A stretch of DNA of 64,000 nucleotides from Nitrospirillum amazonense (GCF_007828045.1 NZ_VITN01000007.1:124001-188000), one strand, 5' to 3'; counted from the first letter of the stretch, positions 28,901 through 34,742 are shown. Numbers and translations: made by a program. Notes: a model not told the origin generated them from the letters alone.

Positions 28901-30855
28901 GCGGCCAGAGCTACAACGACACCGACGCCCACGCCATCACCGGCATCAGCGTCAGCGACACCCTGTCGGGCAACGCGGTCACGGTGGCCCTACTGGCCGG
29001 CAAGGGCAACGTCACGGTCACCGCCTCCGGCGGCGCCACGGTGTCGGGCAACGGCAGCGGCGTGGTTTCCATCACCGGCAACGTGGCGGACGTGAACGCC
29101 ACCCTGGCCAGCCTGACCTACGCCACCACCGCCACAACCACGGACACCGACACCCTCACGGTGGCCATCAGTGATGGCGGCACCAGCCGCATCGGCGGCG
29201 TGAAGTCCGCCGTGCGCACGGTGGCCATCAGCCTGACCGGCAACGACACGCCCGTCCTGACCTTGCCAGGCGCCCAGAACCTGTCCGCCACCGGCAACCA
29301 GGCCATCACCGGCATCAGCGTCAGCGACACCCTGATCGGCGGCACCATCAGCGTCCTGGTGAAGGACGGCTTTGACGGGCAACTGGTCATGGCGGCCTCG
29401 GGCGCCGCCACCCTGACCGGCAACGGCACGGGCACGGTCATCGTCCGCGGCAGTGTGGCCGACGTGAACGCCACCCTGTCCACCCTGAACCTGACCCCCG
29501 CCACCACCGGCAACGACATCATTACCGTGACCGTCAGCGACGGTGGCACGACCCGGGTGGGCGGCGCCAAGACGGCCAGCGGCATCATCGGCGTGACCAT
29601 CAACCCGGTGGTGGTGCCACAGCCCCCGGCCACGACGACCACCACCACAACGACGACCACAACCACGACGGCACCGACAACCACGTCGACCAGCACCTTG
29701 ATCGTGACGCCCACGGTGGCCGCGACCAGCACCGCGACGACCACCGTGGTCCTGACCCAAACGGTGGGCACGGGCAACGCCGGCGTCAGCGGCACACCCA
29801 GCGCGGGCCTGAGCGGAAACAGCGTCATCGGCACCAGCGCGACCAGCACAACGACAACGTCGACCGCCACCACCAGCATCATCACGGCGTTGGCGACCGA
29901 CAGCAGCACGTCGACCAGCACCAGCCGGCCGACGACCACCACAACGGCCGCTGGCTCAACGACCGTCACCCCAACCACCTCTGGCACAACCGCTGCCGGC
30001 ACAACGGGGGGCAGTGCGACGCCCACCCCCACGACGGCGACCACGACCACCGGGGCCGCGACGACCGGCACGACGGCCACCTCCGCCGCCGCCATCAGCG
30101 CCGGCACCGGCGTGGTCGCCATCACCTCCGCCACCAGCGGCACCACCCCGTTGACCCTGGCCAGCCAGGTCGGCAACCAAGTGGTCATCGCCGGCCAGCA
30201 AGTGACCTTCCAGCTGCCGCAGGGCACCTTCCAGAGCAGCGACCCCCAGGTGACGCTGGAAGCGCGGCAGGCCAACGGCGAGCCGCTGCCCGCGTGGCTG
30301 ACCTTCAACCCGGCCAACGGCACCTTCAGCGGCCAGCCGCCGGCGGGCGAGACCAGCACCGTCGCCATCACCGTCACGGCGCGCGACAGTAACGGCAACG
30401 TCGCCGAGGCCAAGTTCAACATGGCGGTGGGCCAGCAGCAGAACGGCACCGGCGGACCCGGCGGGCAAGGCCCGCAGGGACCGGGGAACCGCGCCCCGCA
30501 GCAGCATGCCGCCAATGACCCGGCGACCGCCGTTCCCGCCGATCTGAACCCGGTACAGTTGGCCGCCTATACCGGCCGTGACGCGGCGGCCCAGGATCTG
30601 GCCGCCAAGATCGCCAACGGCACCGGCAAGGCACCGGCGGGTAAGCTGTCGCTGACGGCGCAGCTTCAGGCCGCCGCCCAGGCGCAGAAGGCCGTCGGCT
30701 TCGGTGCCGGCACCTTCGGCGCCACCCCGCACCACGGCATCGTCGACGACACCGTGTCCCTTCTCGCCAGCTTGCTGGACGTGTTCGGCGGCACCGCCCC
30801 GCAGCACGGCCCGGCCCTCCCCGCCCACCACGCTTCCACCACCACGACCGCCTGA
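13957..30855 (+). CDS. Giant repeat surface protein (LEPR motif, DUF4347, PATR and cadherin-like repeats), 5,632 aa
   Basis: A very long predicted adhesin. Order: residues 26-33 LEPRMMFD (LEPR-XLL-type N-terminal motif, no ordinary Sec signal); Ala/Thr-rich stretch to ~140; DUF4347 at ~143-300 (VVIVDTSVADYQTLIAGM, DFLLLGCSVA, GPAALGGDWVLE); a few cadherin-like blocks; about eighteen autotransporter-associated beta-strand repeats at ~909-2908 (GTLTLSGTNTYTGTTTVSAG pattern); cadherin-like modules at ~3065-4112; nine tandem 122-123-residue repeats at ~4114-5215 (ending NLTGNDTPVLTVAG-like); Thr-rich linker ~5223-5375; a CADG/He_PIG domain at ~5402-5495 (LPAWLTFNPANGTFSG); and a Gly/Gln/Ala-rich tail. 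There is no autotransporter barrel and there are no RTX nonapeptides. The ATG at 13957 has GGTGAG upstream; GTG at 13948 is also in frame. Followed by export-type genes. Confidence 0.93.
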   Translation: MPDGSRPPAKTTQARKNAPRALRLALEPRMMFDAAAAATAAAVTKTATTATVDTHADTVAHAALLDAAAKAAAATAIDTSATDSGAKAATTSSVASPTAGATTDTAKTGDTAKTATTETSKVADTSTAATVTPTTTTTSTVHEVVIVDTSVADYQTLIAGMDPSVPVILLGEGQRTVHGIAEALSGYKNLDTIVLVTEGGDGGLILGGNHVLTDGDLASRASDLAAIGASMKTGGDFLLLGCSVAATDTGKQFVDDFARYLGNDIDVAASTDRTGPAALGGDWVLEYTTGAAIDTVLPFTVTGMENIDHCLGCTAGTLSSQGYAFIYHNGVNIGAYNAHFDSTHKGVYFWSTPGQPGQWDSNSTKYYTTSLAAFLARTDVSQCQDLPTLSGTHTSTANDTATATPFSGVSFTDSSSGATSYSIDITLDANNGTLTGTGLTSTDGTHYTLTASSTATLQTNLRALVFTPTANQVAAGATKVTTFTLTPKDNTTTGTADSTSKITVTSINDAPTLDASKSPALTSEMNTVASTPTGSVGTLVSALVGIGTGISNVTDPDFSAATGLAITATDTTNGTWYYTTNNGSTWTSVGTVSGTSALLLKADASTRLYFAPSSSFTGTATVTFRAWDQTTGTAGSKVTTATSGGTTAFSSVTDTASITVTGANAAPVITNLDTDTVAWVDASTAVRLDAGTTVTVSDAENDTAGWAGGSLVVKRVTSGAADATANDVFSFDNSVSVSGGTVTVNGHALSFTNTGGVLTINLTASATSADVAALIHAIQYANATPFGDTTIRFAVNDGNSNTTNADVTVTSSAIYVTTTADQSSGAAADGFSLREALARGAAQSGADVIYLDNLADNADIHLTGTINVTLGDTDTLSVTGKTITIDEASTGGMVLAGAGTVNVSGTGASLTLNAPISGSGSLTKAGDQTLSLAGTNTYTGLTTVSAGTLELPNGNGIANAGAVSVSTGAKLFLNGSDETIGALSGAGTVTLNSGTLTVTVGGSNTSTFSGIIQDFDTANGLTGNLTKAGTGTLVLSGANTFTGTATATAGTLSLSGGSAIADNDTVSVASGATLALSANETVGSIAGAGSITLGANTLTVAGGTFTGVLSGIGGLTKTGSGQLSLSGSSTYTGATTITGGTLQVTNGTALSDSTAVSVGASGTFRLQNFNETVGSLSGSGTVTLNGGTLTLGGDNTSGAFSGIIQDGANPGGITKAGTGTFTLSGTNTYTGVTTVSAGTLVASSDGALGSSSGATTVASGAALSLGSGVTIADALTIAGSGISSGGALILSTGNATLSGNLTLSAAATVTVADASTLTVGGTVSGAFSLTRSFGNGALVLTANNSSGSTNLNIQNGTLSITDQTNLTTGTLTLNMGNTGVGGLLVTGSNVTISKNIILGASGGIISNANALTLSGNITGGVSSNASHVISLTKVGAGTLTLSGANTYTSSTGALGATMVSAGTLSVTNSTNLGSTTIKGAVILNGGALEVTGSSVTLPNAIVLNANGTITADDSATLSGVISGSRNLTLNGAGTLALSGANTYTGTTTVSAGTLSIAAAANISSAALTLDGGTLTVTGATVTLANAVTLSTNGGTVSTANALTLSGVVSGSGDLTLNGGGTITLSGTNTYTGDTTVRDATLSIAAAANLGGSTLTLNGGTLTVTGSNVSLSQALTLGVNDGTISTANTLTLSGVISGSGNLTSAGSGTLILSGTNTYAGTTTISAGTLEAASSGVLGSGGTTITSTGTLVLDDGVTIAGNLSVAGNGGVTVNSGSATVSGNVTLTADAHMNVVASNATLTLSGTLGGAFTLYKDSGTGTLVLSGTNSAAATNLNIATGTLSIAGQSNLTNGTLTLNGGTMAVTGSAVTISKAITLGADGGTISNANALTLSGIISSTGGLTKTGAGTLTLSAANTYSGTTTIMAGTLAVASLGSSSSLIFNGGTLASTATVSSSTAVTINAGGGTINVTNGQITLSGGVSGTGALDIKSTTPGNALKLSGNNTFSGGVTLDGGVLDISSNTALGTGTLTVNGGKIRSTTDPSPSTYNLANNLVLNADLVMAGSYALAFAGTVDLGGGTRIINDQLGSSQNLTFSGVVSNGSLNIASQVNSGTYASVVLTNTANTYTNVTVTTGTLSIAGAGSLGSGTVTMAGGTLLINGAASITKNIAVTASSAIQVASGNAATLSGVISGSTGTLTLSSGTGATDGLTLSGANTYTGALSISAGKVTASGGSAIGDTAAVTVASGATLTLAASETIGSLAGAGTVALGTSILTAGGNNTSTIFSGAITGTGGLTKAGTGTLELSGTNTYTGATTINAGQVTVSSGSAISDSSAVSVASGATLLLYASNETVGSLSGAGTVTLNGGTLTVGGDNTSGTFSGVLEDGGLAGGITKAGTGTLTLSGTNTYTGTTTVSAGTLEAASSGALGSSSGATTVASGAALSLGSGVTIADALTIAGSGISSGGALILSTGNATLSGNLTLSAAATVTVADASTLTVGGTLAGAFSLTRSFGNGALVLTANNSSGSTNLNIQNGTLSITDQTNLTTGTLTLNMGNTGVGGLLVTGSNVTISKNIILGASGGIISNANALTLSGNITGGVSSNASHVISLTKVGAGTLTLSGANTYTSSTGALGATMVSAGTLSVTNSTNLGSTNGAVILNGGALEVTGSSVTLPNAIVLNANGTISATNSATLSGVISGSRNLTLNGVGTLALSGANTYTGTTTVTNGTLSIAAAANISSAALTLDGGTLTVTGATVTLANAVTLSTNGGTVSTANALTLSGVVSGSGDLTLNGGGAFTLSGTNTYTGDTTVRDATLSIAAAANLGGSTLTLNGGTLTVTGTNVSLSQALTLGVNDGTISTANTLTLSGVISGSGSLFKSGTGTVTLSGTSSGYTSTTSVQAGALALTGSVGGDVSVQSGATLAGTGTVGGNLRVYGGGTLAPGVDGVNNGIGTLTVTGDVNLGGALQIQVAGVSGNNDVLSVGGNVVLNDGSGHTGTLTLSAVGGYTAALGDSFTIVNNTGSGTTDTTAFGNLDSNGRADLSGGKALIINSGGTGNDIVASVLNAAPTLSTTPASAPGFTEGGSAVSLFSGTTISTVEAGQSIHALTLTVGGLADSTSEVLTIDGTAVTLTNGASVTTSANGYAVSVSVTGTTATVTITKAGDFSAAAAQTLVNGLTYQNTSQDPTAGSGRTVTLTSIQDNGGTANGGADTTTLTASTTVTITPVNDAPTLPSSGAAATIPATPINTTSTAVTVSSILGDAGYADVDGHGVSGIAITGLSGAGTWQYSTDGTNWFGVGTISTSGGLLLNSTAQLRYVPDGSTAETATLTFKAWDETTGTASSGSTRHTADTTTNGDATAYSANNGTLSVETQGAVMTAGGSVTYVEAGTAGVIDTTITVSDSVTNTLSSATVTIGSVVAGDVLSFTNTANITGSYDSSTGVLTLTGSDTLANYQAALRSITFSSTSQDPTLGGTRTSRTVSWSVNDGIAPSATVTSTVTITAVNDAPTLSTSPASSPVFTEGGSAVSLFSGTTISAIEAGQKISGLTLTVGGLADGTSEVLSIDGQDIALTDGTSITTTANGYGVAISVTSGTATVTITKSGGATAAAAQTLVDGLTYKDTSSDPTAGSGRTVTLTAIQDDGGTANSGHDTTTLTAGTTVTLHPVNQAPSLSTTPATSPNYVEGANAIALFSGTTVSTSEASQSVHAITLTVGGLADGASETLSIDGQSVALTNGNSATTTANGYSVSVSVTSGTATVTITKSGDFSTAAAQTLVDGLAYKNLSDDPTAGSGRTVTLTSVQDNGGTANGGADSATLTASTTVTITPVNDAPTLPGSGATASIPATPINAASSAVAVSGILSSAGYADPDAHGVSGIAITGLTGNGTWQYSTDGGTTWNDVDTIASQVSTTRALLLDSSAKLRYLPNGSTVETAAVTFKAWDETTGTATSGGTRRTADTTTTGGTTAYSTNNGTLSIDAQGATATAGGTSGYTEPGAGAAIDTTVTLTDSASANLTSATVTIGTVVAGDVLTFVNQNGISGSYDASTGVLTLTGSASVADYQAALRSVTFSSTSQDPTLGGTRTSRTVSWQVNDGIAPSATVTSTVTITAVNDAPVLTVPGAQTITDTLGHGLSVSVADPDAGTGIETVTLGAGKGTLAVTASGSANVVGSGTGSITITGTLSDVNATLATLTYTTTVTASDSDTITIGVNDGGNTGTGGALSDSKTIAVTLTGNAAPTISVAGTQSITDTNSHAITGVGVTDSLAGNTVTATVSDLHGNLGFTAAGSASVTGAGTGSVTITGSLADVNATLATLSYATTATATGTDTITVTINDGGGSLIGGAKSATQTIAVNLTGNDTPSLALPGGQSYVDQAGHAITGVAITDVLPGGTVTATVSDLHGNLSFTAAGSATVTGGGTGSVTITGSLADVNATLATLTYATTLSTIGSDTITVAVNDGGTARIGGAKSTSGTIAVAIATNDTPVLTVAGAQAYTDTNAHAITGVSVADTYSGTITATVSDLHGNLGFTAAGAASVTGAGTGSVTITGSLADVNATLASLTYATTATTTGSDTITVTVNDGGGSLIGGAKSATQTIAVNLTGNDTPVLTVAGAQSYSDTSAHAITGVSISDTLQGNTVTATVSDLRGNLGFTASGAASVTGAGTGSVTITGSLADVNATLATLTYATTATATGGDTITVSVNDGGTARIGGAKSTVQTIAVNLTGNDTPVLTVAGTQTYTDTNVHAITGVSVSDSLQGSTVTAALIATQGNISVTASGGATVSGSGSGVVSITGSLADVNATLATLSYATTATTTGADVLTVALSDGGSNRIGGAKSTVQTITINLTGNDTPVLTVAGAQSYNDTNAHAITGVSISDSLTGTSVTATVTATKGNVAAIASGAATLAGNGTGSLTITGSLADVNATLASLTYATTATATGSDTITVTADDGGTARIGGAKSTVQTIAVSLTGNDTPVVTVPGGQSYNDTDAHAITGISVSDTLSGNAVTVALLAGKGNVTVTASGGATVSGNGSGVVSITGNVADVNATLASLTYATTATTTDTDTLTVAISDGGTSRIGGVKSAVRTVAISLTGNDTPVLTLPGAQNLSATGNQAITGISVSDTLIGGTISVLVKDGFDGQLVMAASGAATLTGNGTGTVIVRGSVADVNATLSTLNLTPATTGNDIITVTVSDGGTTRVGGAKTASGIIGVTINPVVVPQPPATTTTTTTTTTTTTAPTTTSTSTLIVTPTVAATSTATTTVVLTQTVGTGNAGVSGTPSAGLSGNSVIGTSATSTTTTSTATTSIITALATDSSTSTSTSRPTTTTTAAGSTTVTPTTSGTTAAGTTGGSATPTPTTATTTTGAATTGTTATSAAAISAGTGVVAITSATSGTTPLTLASQVGNQVVIAGQQVTFQLPQGTFQSSDPQVTLEARQANGEPLPAWLTFNPANGTFSGQPPAGETSTVAITVTARDSNGNVAEAKFNMAVGQQQNGTGGPGGQGPQGPGNRAPQQHAANDPATAVPADLNPVQLAAYTGRDAAAQDLAAKIANGTGKAPAGKLSLTAQLQAAAQAQKAVGFGAGTFGATPHHGIVDDTVSLLASLLDVFGGTAPQHGPALPAHHASTTTTA
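17694..19056 (+). repeat. Long internal duplication, copy A
   Basis: About 1.36 kb in the beta-strand-repeat region that is repeated nearly base for base at 21231-22587. The copies differ by scattered substitutions and by a 6-base in-frame difference (copy A has two extra codons in GSTTIKGAV, against GSTNGAV in copy B). High DNA-level identity points to a recent in-gene duplication. Confidence 0.85.
21231..22587 (+). repeat. Long internal duplication, copy B
   Basis: Second copy of the 1.36-kb block, offset by 3,537 bases (1,179 codons) at its left end. Both copies keep the reading frame and the same succession of beta-strand repeats, from GALGSSSGATTVASG to STANTLTLSGVISGSG. Confidence 0.85.
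26296..29607 (+). repeat. Nine tandem 366-369-base coding repeats
   Basis: Units begin near 26296, 26662, 27031, 27400, 27766, 28135, 28504, 28873 and 29242. Each encodes a VCBS/cadherin-like domain of 122-123 residues with the landmarks DTPVLTVAG, HAITGVSxSD, SLADVNATLATLTYATT and NDGGxxRIGGAKS. Inner units are most alike; the first and last are more diverged, as expected for unequal recombination within the array. Confidence 0.88.
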
Positions 30856-30861
30856 GGCTCC

Positions 30862-32457
30862 ATGACGTCCTTGCCTTATTCCGCGCCGGCGCGGCGCACC
30901 CGCCCGCGTACCGTGGCGACGCCCATTGTCGCCGGAGCCTTGGTGGCCTTGCTGGCGGGGTGTTCCGTCACCCCCCGCCCCTTGACATCGGATGAGAACC
31001 AGACCCGCGCCACCGAGGCGCTGAAGCTCGTTCGCGACCGCATTGATCCGGTGACGGTCGCCGTCTCCCTGGACGAGGCCATCGCCCGGGCGGTCAAGTA
31101 CAACCTGGACCACCGGCTGGCGCTGATGGACCAGGCCATCGCCAACCGCCAGATCGACGTGTCGCGCTGGGACCTGCTGCCCAAGCTGGTGGTGGACGGC
31201 GGCCTGACGGCGCGCAGCAACGAACTGGCGTCGTCCTCCTACTCCATCCTGACTGGCAAGCAGTCGCTGGAACCCTCAATCTCCAGCGACCGCCGTTCCG
31301 GCACCGCCGACCTGCAGCTGAGCTGGAGCGTCCTGGACTTCGGCATCAGCTATTACCAGGCCCGGCAGAACGGCGACCGGGCCCTGGCCACGGCCGAGAA
31401 GCGCCGGTCGGCGGTCAACAGCATCGTGCAGCAGGTCCGCGCCGCCTACTGGCAGGCCGTGGCGGCGGAAAAGATCGGCGACCGCATCAACCCCATCCTG
31501 GCCGATGCCCGCCAGGCCCTGGAAGACACCCGCCAGGTGGAGAAGCAGCGTCTGAAGCCCATGCTGGACGTGCTGCGGGACGAGAAGGCGACCATCGACA
31601 TCATCCGCCAGCTGGAAAACCTGCAGGCCGACCTGGCGCTGGCCAAGACCCAGTTGGCGGCCTTGATGGGCCTGCCCCCCGGGACGCCCTACCAGCTGGT
31701 GTTGCCGGACAACCCGACCGCCCTGCCGGAGATGAAAACCGCCATCACCGAGCTGGAACACACGGCCCTGATCAACCGCCCGGAACTGCGCGAGCAGGCG
31801 TACAACCGCCGCATCGCCACGGACGAAGTGCACAAGGCCTTCCTGAAGCTGTTCCCCAACCTGTCCATCCAGGGCGGCCTGGACTATGACAGCAACTCCT
31901 TCCTGGTGAACCAACGGTGGGCCGAGGGGGGCCTGCGCCTGTCCTGGGGCCTGGTGAACCTGCTGGCCGGCAATGACTTCATGGGCCTGGCGGAGACGCA
32001 GCGCGACCAGGCCGAGGTGCGCAACCTGGCCCTGTCCATGGCCGTGCTGACCCAGGTGAACGTGGCCTGGCAGCAGCTGGGCCGCGCCCGCACCCAGTAC
32101 CTGGAAGCATCCGAGCTGGACAACATCGAGGGCCGTATCTACGACCAGGTGCTGGCACAGCAGGAAAACAGCGCCGCCGGCAAGGTCGATCGCGTGCGCG
32201 CGTCCGCGTCGCGCATCGTGGCGGAACTGACCCGCGCCCGGGCCTACGCCGACATGCAGAACGCGCTGGCGTCACTGTACGTCTCGGTCGGCATCGATCC
32301 GCTGCCCCAGTCCGTGCCGGATTATACGTTGAAGACCCTGACCGCCGCGGTGTCCACGGTGAACCGTCGTATCGAGAGCGGCATGTTCGGTGCCGAGGCG
32401 TCGGTCACCGCCCAGACGCCGACACTGGACGACCCCGGCAAGGCCTTGACGCAGTAA
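30862..32457 (+). CDS. TolC-family outer membrane efflux lipoprotein
   Basis: A 531-residue outer-membrane channel protein. The signal ends in a lipobox (LVALLAGC), so the mature N-terminal Cys is probably acylated. Two OEP repeats follow, with long helices and the typical LDEAIARAVKYNLDHRLA, AYWQAVAAE, LAALMGLPPG and RPELREQAYNRRIA segments. It starts 6 bases after the giant gene's stop, so the two are almost surely co-transcribed. In known type I systems TolC provides the exit duct; here it is expected to do so for the giant protein. No ABC ATPase gene is present in the cluster. Confidence 0.92.
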   Translation: MTSLPYSAPARRTRPRTVATPIVAGALVALLAGCSVTPRPLTSDENQTRATEALKLVRDRIDPVTVAVSLDEAIARAVKYNLDHRLALMDQAIANRQIDVSRWDLLPKLVVDGGLTARSNELASSSYSILTGKQSLEPSISSDRRSGTADLQLSWSVLDFGISYYQARQNGDRALATAEKRRSAVNSIVQQVRAAYWQAVAAEKIGDRINPILADARQALEDTRQVEKQRLKPMLDVLRDEKATIDIIRQLENLQADLALAKTQLAALMGLPPGTPYQLVLPDNPTALPEMKTAITELEHTALINRPELREQAYNRRIATDEVHKAFLKLFPNLSIQGGLDYDSNSFLVNQRWAEGGLRLSWGLVNLLAGNDFMGLAETQRDQAEVRNLALSMAVLTQVNVAWQQLGRARTQYLEASELDNIEGRIYDQVLAQQENSAAGKVDRVRASASRIVAELTRARAYADMQNALASLYVSVGIDPLPQSVPDYTLKTLTAAVSTVNRRIESGMFGAEASVTAQTPTLDDPGKALTQ

Positions 32458-32546
32458 CTCCAGAGAGCGATAGCCAAAGCGGCGCCGGGCGGGGATCCTC
32501 CCTCCCGGCCCGTCTTGTTTCGGCGACCATCTGGCGCCGGCCCCCG

Positions 32547-32588
32547 TTGCAACGAACCCCTTGCAACGAACCCCTTGCAACGAACAGC
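32547..32588 (+). repeat. Three tandem 14-base repeats between TolC and adaptor genes
   Basis: TTGCAACGAACCCC twice, then TTGCAACGAACAGC. The unit is not a multiple of three and lies at the start region of the next gene, so a change in copy number would move the frame or the ribosome site relative to the possible TTG starts. Confidence 0.85.
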
Positions 32589-32599
32589 GAGTCTGCCCC

Positions 32600-33340
32600 T
32601 TGTTCCGCCCCCGGTTCAGCCTGATCCTGCCCGCGCTTCTTCTCGGCCTGTCCGCCACGGCCCACGGCGCCGACACCATGCCGGAGATCCGCGCCCAGTT
32701 GGTGCCCAAGCGCAGCACGGTGCTGTCGTCGCAAATCGCCGCCCAGATTTCGGAACTGCCGTTGCGCGAGGGCGACAGTTTCGGCGAGGGGCAGAAGCTG
32801 GTGGCCTTCGACTGCGGCATCCAGAGGGCGCGCCAGGCCAAGGCCAACGCCCAGGAGGCCGCGACCCGCAAGACCTATGAGGTCAAGAGCAAGCTGAACA
32901 CGCTGAATTCCATCGGCGTATTGGAAGTGGAAACGGCGGCGGCGGAGCACGCCATGGCCGAAGCCGAACAGCAGATGGCGCGTGAGGTCGCATCGCATTG
33001 CGTGGTCACCGCCCCCTTCGCCGGCCGCATGGGACCGGTGGACGTGAAACGCTTCCAATCCGTGGCGGAAGGGCAGAAACTGCTGGAGATCCTGGACCCG
33101 ACGGAACTGGAGGCGGAAATGCTGGTGCCGTCGTCGTGGCTGAAGTGGCTGAAGCCCGGTTTCGCACTGGAAATCGGCATTGAGGAAACGGGCCGCAAGT
33201 ACCCGGCCAAGGTGGCCCGCCTGTCACCGCGCATCGATCCCGTCTCGCAAAGCATCCGGGTCTTCGCCGTCATCGACGGCAAATTCCCCGAATTGCTGCC
33301 GGGCATGAGCGGCCGCGCCATCGTCGCGGCTCCGAATTGA
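32600..33340 (+). CDS. HlyD-family periplasmic adaptor protein
   Basis: A ~246-residue periplasmic adaptor. From a TTG at 32600 the protein starts with a good signal peptide (FRPRFSLILPALLLGLSATA). The lipoyl-like half-motifs are ISELPLREGDSFGEGQKLVA and VVTAPFAGRMGPVDVKRFQS, separated by a helical hairpin (residues ~75-130), then the beta-barrel part SWLKWLKPGFALEIGI and a final GMSGRAIVA. No ATG lies before the mature part. TTG at 32561, within the 14-base repeats, is the other possible start and would add 13 residues with two Cys. It links TolC to an inner-membrane component. Confidence 0.82.
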   Translation: MFRPRFSLILPALLLGLSATAHGADTMPEIRAQLVPKRSTVLSSQIAAQISELPLREGDSFGEGQKLVAFDCGIQRARQAKANAQEAATRKTYEVKSKLNTLNSIGVLEVETAAAEHAMAEAEQQMAREVASHCVVTAPFAGRMGPVDVKRFQSVAEGQKLLEILDPTELEAEMLVPSSWLKWLKPGFALEIGIEETGRKYPAKVARLSPRIDPVSQSIRVFAVIDGKFPELLPGMSGRAIVAAPN

Positions 33341-33350
33341 GGACGGGGTG

Positions 33351-34742
33351 ATGCGCGTCGTGCCCCCCACCCCGGAGGAACCGCCCCAGCGCCCGGACGC
33401 GGCCGAACTGGCCGGCCGGCAGCTGTTCGGCCTGACCACCCTGCTGCAGTTGCAGAAACGGGCGCGGCATACCCGCACCGAGCAGGAGCTGGGCTTCCTG
33501 ATGGTGAATGACACCTTCAGCCTGGTGCGCTATCGCCAGGCGCTGGCCTGGCAGCGGACGGAGCGGGGCGACGGCGCGGTGCTGGCCGTGTCGGGCTTGT
33601 CCTCCGTGGATGCCGACAGCCCCTATGCCCGCTACGCCTGCCGTCTTCTGGCGGCCCATGGTGATCCCGCCGCGATCAAGGAACTGACCACGGCCGATCT
33701 GGCCCAGGATTTGGCCGAGGAGTGGCCGGAATACCTGCCGGCCCACGGCCTGTGGCTGCCGCTGACGGCGCCGGATGAGCGGTCCTTGGGCGGCCTGCTG
33801 CTGGCCCGGGAAGAACCGTGGACGGATGGCGAGCGCGTGCTGCTGGAGAATCTGGGTGATGCCTACGCCCATGCCTGGGGCGGTTTGGTCCGGCAGCAGC
33901 GGCGCTGGCATCGGGACGCCGCCCGGCTGAAGTCCCTGCGCACCCTGGGCTATGTCGCGGCGGGCCTGGTGGCCCTGTCCCTGTTCCCCGTGCGCCTGTC
34001 GGCCCTGGCGCCGGCGGAGGTCATTCCCCAGGCCCCGACCGTGGTGCGGGCCCCGTTCGACGGCGTGGTCGACAAGTTCCTGGTGACGCCCAACCAGCCG
34101 GTGACCGAGGACCAGCCCCTGTTCCAGCTGGATCCGGTGCGGCTGCAGAACCGTCTGGACGTGGCCCAGGCCACCCTGGAAGCGGCGGAGGCGGAGTACC
34201 GCCAGACCGCGCAGCAGGCCGTTTTCGATGAGAAGGCCAAGGGCCAGTTGGTGGTTCTGCAAGGCAAGCGCGACCAGGCCATGGCGGAGGTCACCTACGT
34301 CCAGGATCTGCTGAAGCGCATCGTCGTGCATACGCCCCGCGCCGGCCTGGCCGTGTTCACCGACGTCAACGACTGGATCGGACGGCCGGTCACCCAGGGC
34401 GAGCGCATCCTGATGGTGGCGGAACCCAAGGATGTGGAGCTGGAGATCAAGCTGCCGGTGGCCGACGCCATCGCCATGGACGCGGGCGACCCTGTGTCGC
34501 TGTTCCTGAACATCGACCCGCAGCATCCACTGGACGCCACCGTGCGGCTGGCGGCCTATCAGCCCGAGGTGGGCACGGACGGTGTCGCGGCCTATCGTCT
34601 GAAGGCGCGGTTCAACGATGGCCAGGCCCCCGTGCGCATCGGCCTGCAGGGTACGGCCAAGATCTACGGCCAGCGTACCACCCTGTTCTATTACCTGTTC
34701 CGCCGCCCCCTGGCGGCGCTGCGTCAGCGGTTGGGTGTCTGA
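33351..34742 (+). CDS. HlyD-like membrane fusion protein with N-terminal cytoplasmic GAF-like region
   Basis: A 463-residue inner-membrane protein. Residues ~25-190 are soluble and look GAF-like (ELGFLMVNDTFSLVRYRQAL, then LWLPLTAPDERSLGGLLLAR), followed by one membrane helix (~205-225, LGYVAAGLVALSLFPV). The periplasmic part is HlyD-like: VVRAPFDGVVDKFLVTPNQP, a helical hairpin (~265-320), VVHTPRAGLAVFTDVNDWIG and a barrel segment. The ATG at 33351 follows an in-frame GTG. It overlaps the next gene's start by one base (stop at 34742). A cytoplasmic sensory-type domain fused to an export adaptor is unusual and may take the place of, or recruit, an energising partner. Confidence 0.8.
   Translation: MRVVPPTPEEPPQRPDAAELAGRQLFGLTTLLQLQKRARHTRTEQELGFLMVNDTFSLVRYRQALAWQRTERGDGAVLAVSGLSSVDADSPYARYACRLLAAHGDPAAIKELTTADLAQDLAEEWPEYLPAHGLWLPLTAPDERSLGGLLLAREEPWTDGERVLLENLGDAYAHAWGGLVRQQRRWHRDAARLKSLRTLGYVAAGLVALSLFPVRLSALAPAEVIPQAPTVVRAPFDGVVDKFLVTPNQPVTEDQPLFQLDPVRLQNRLDVAQATLEAAEAEYRQTAQQAVFDEKAKGQLVVLQGKRDQAMAEVTYVQDLLKRIVVHTPRAGLAVFTDVNDWIGRPVTQGERILMVAEPKDVELEIKLPVADAIAMDAGDPVSLFLNIDPQHPLDATVRLAAYQPEVGTDGVAAYRLKARFNDGQAPVRIGLQGTAKIYGQRTTLFYYLFRRPLAALRQRLGV

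Noticed and set aside
26296-29607. A CRISPR-like or non-coding satellite array
   Set aside because: The repeats are multiples of three, keep one reading frame and encode a defined domain.
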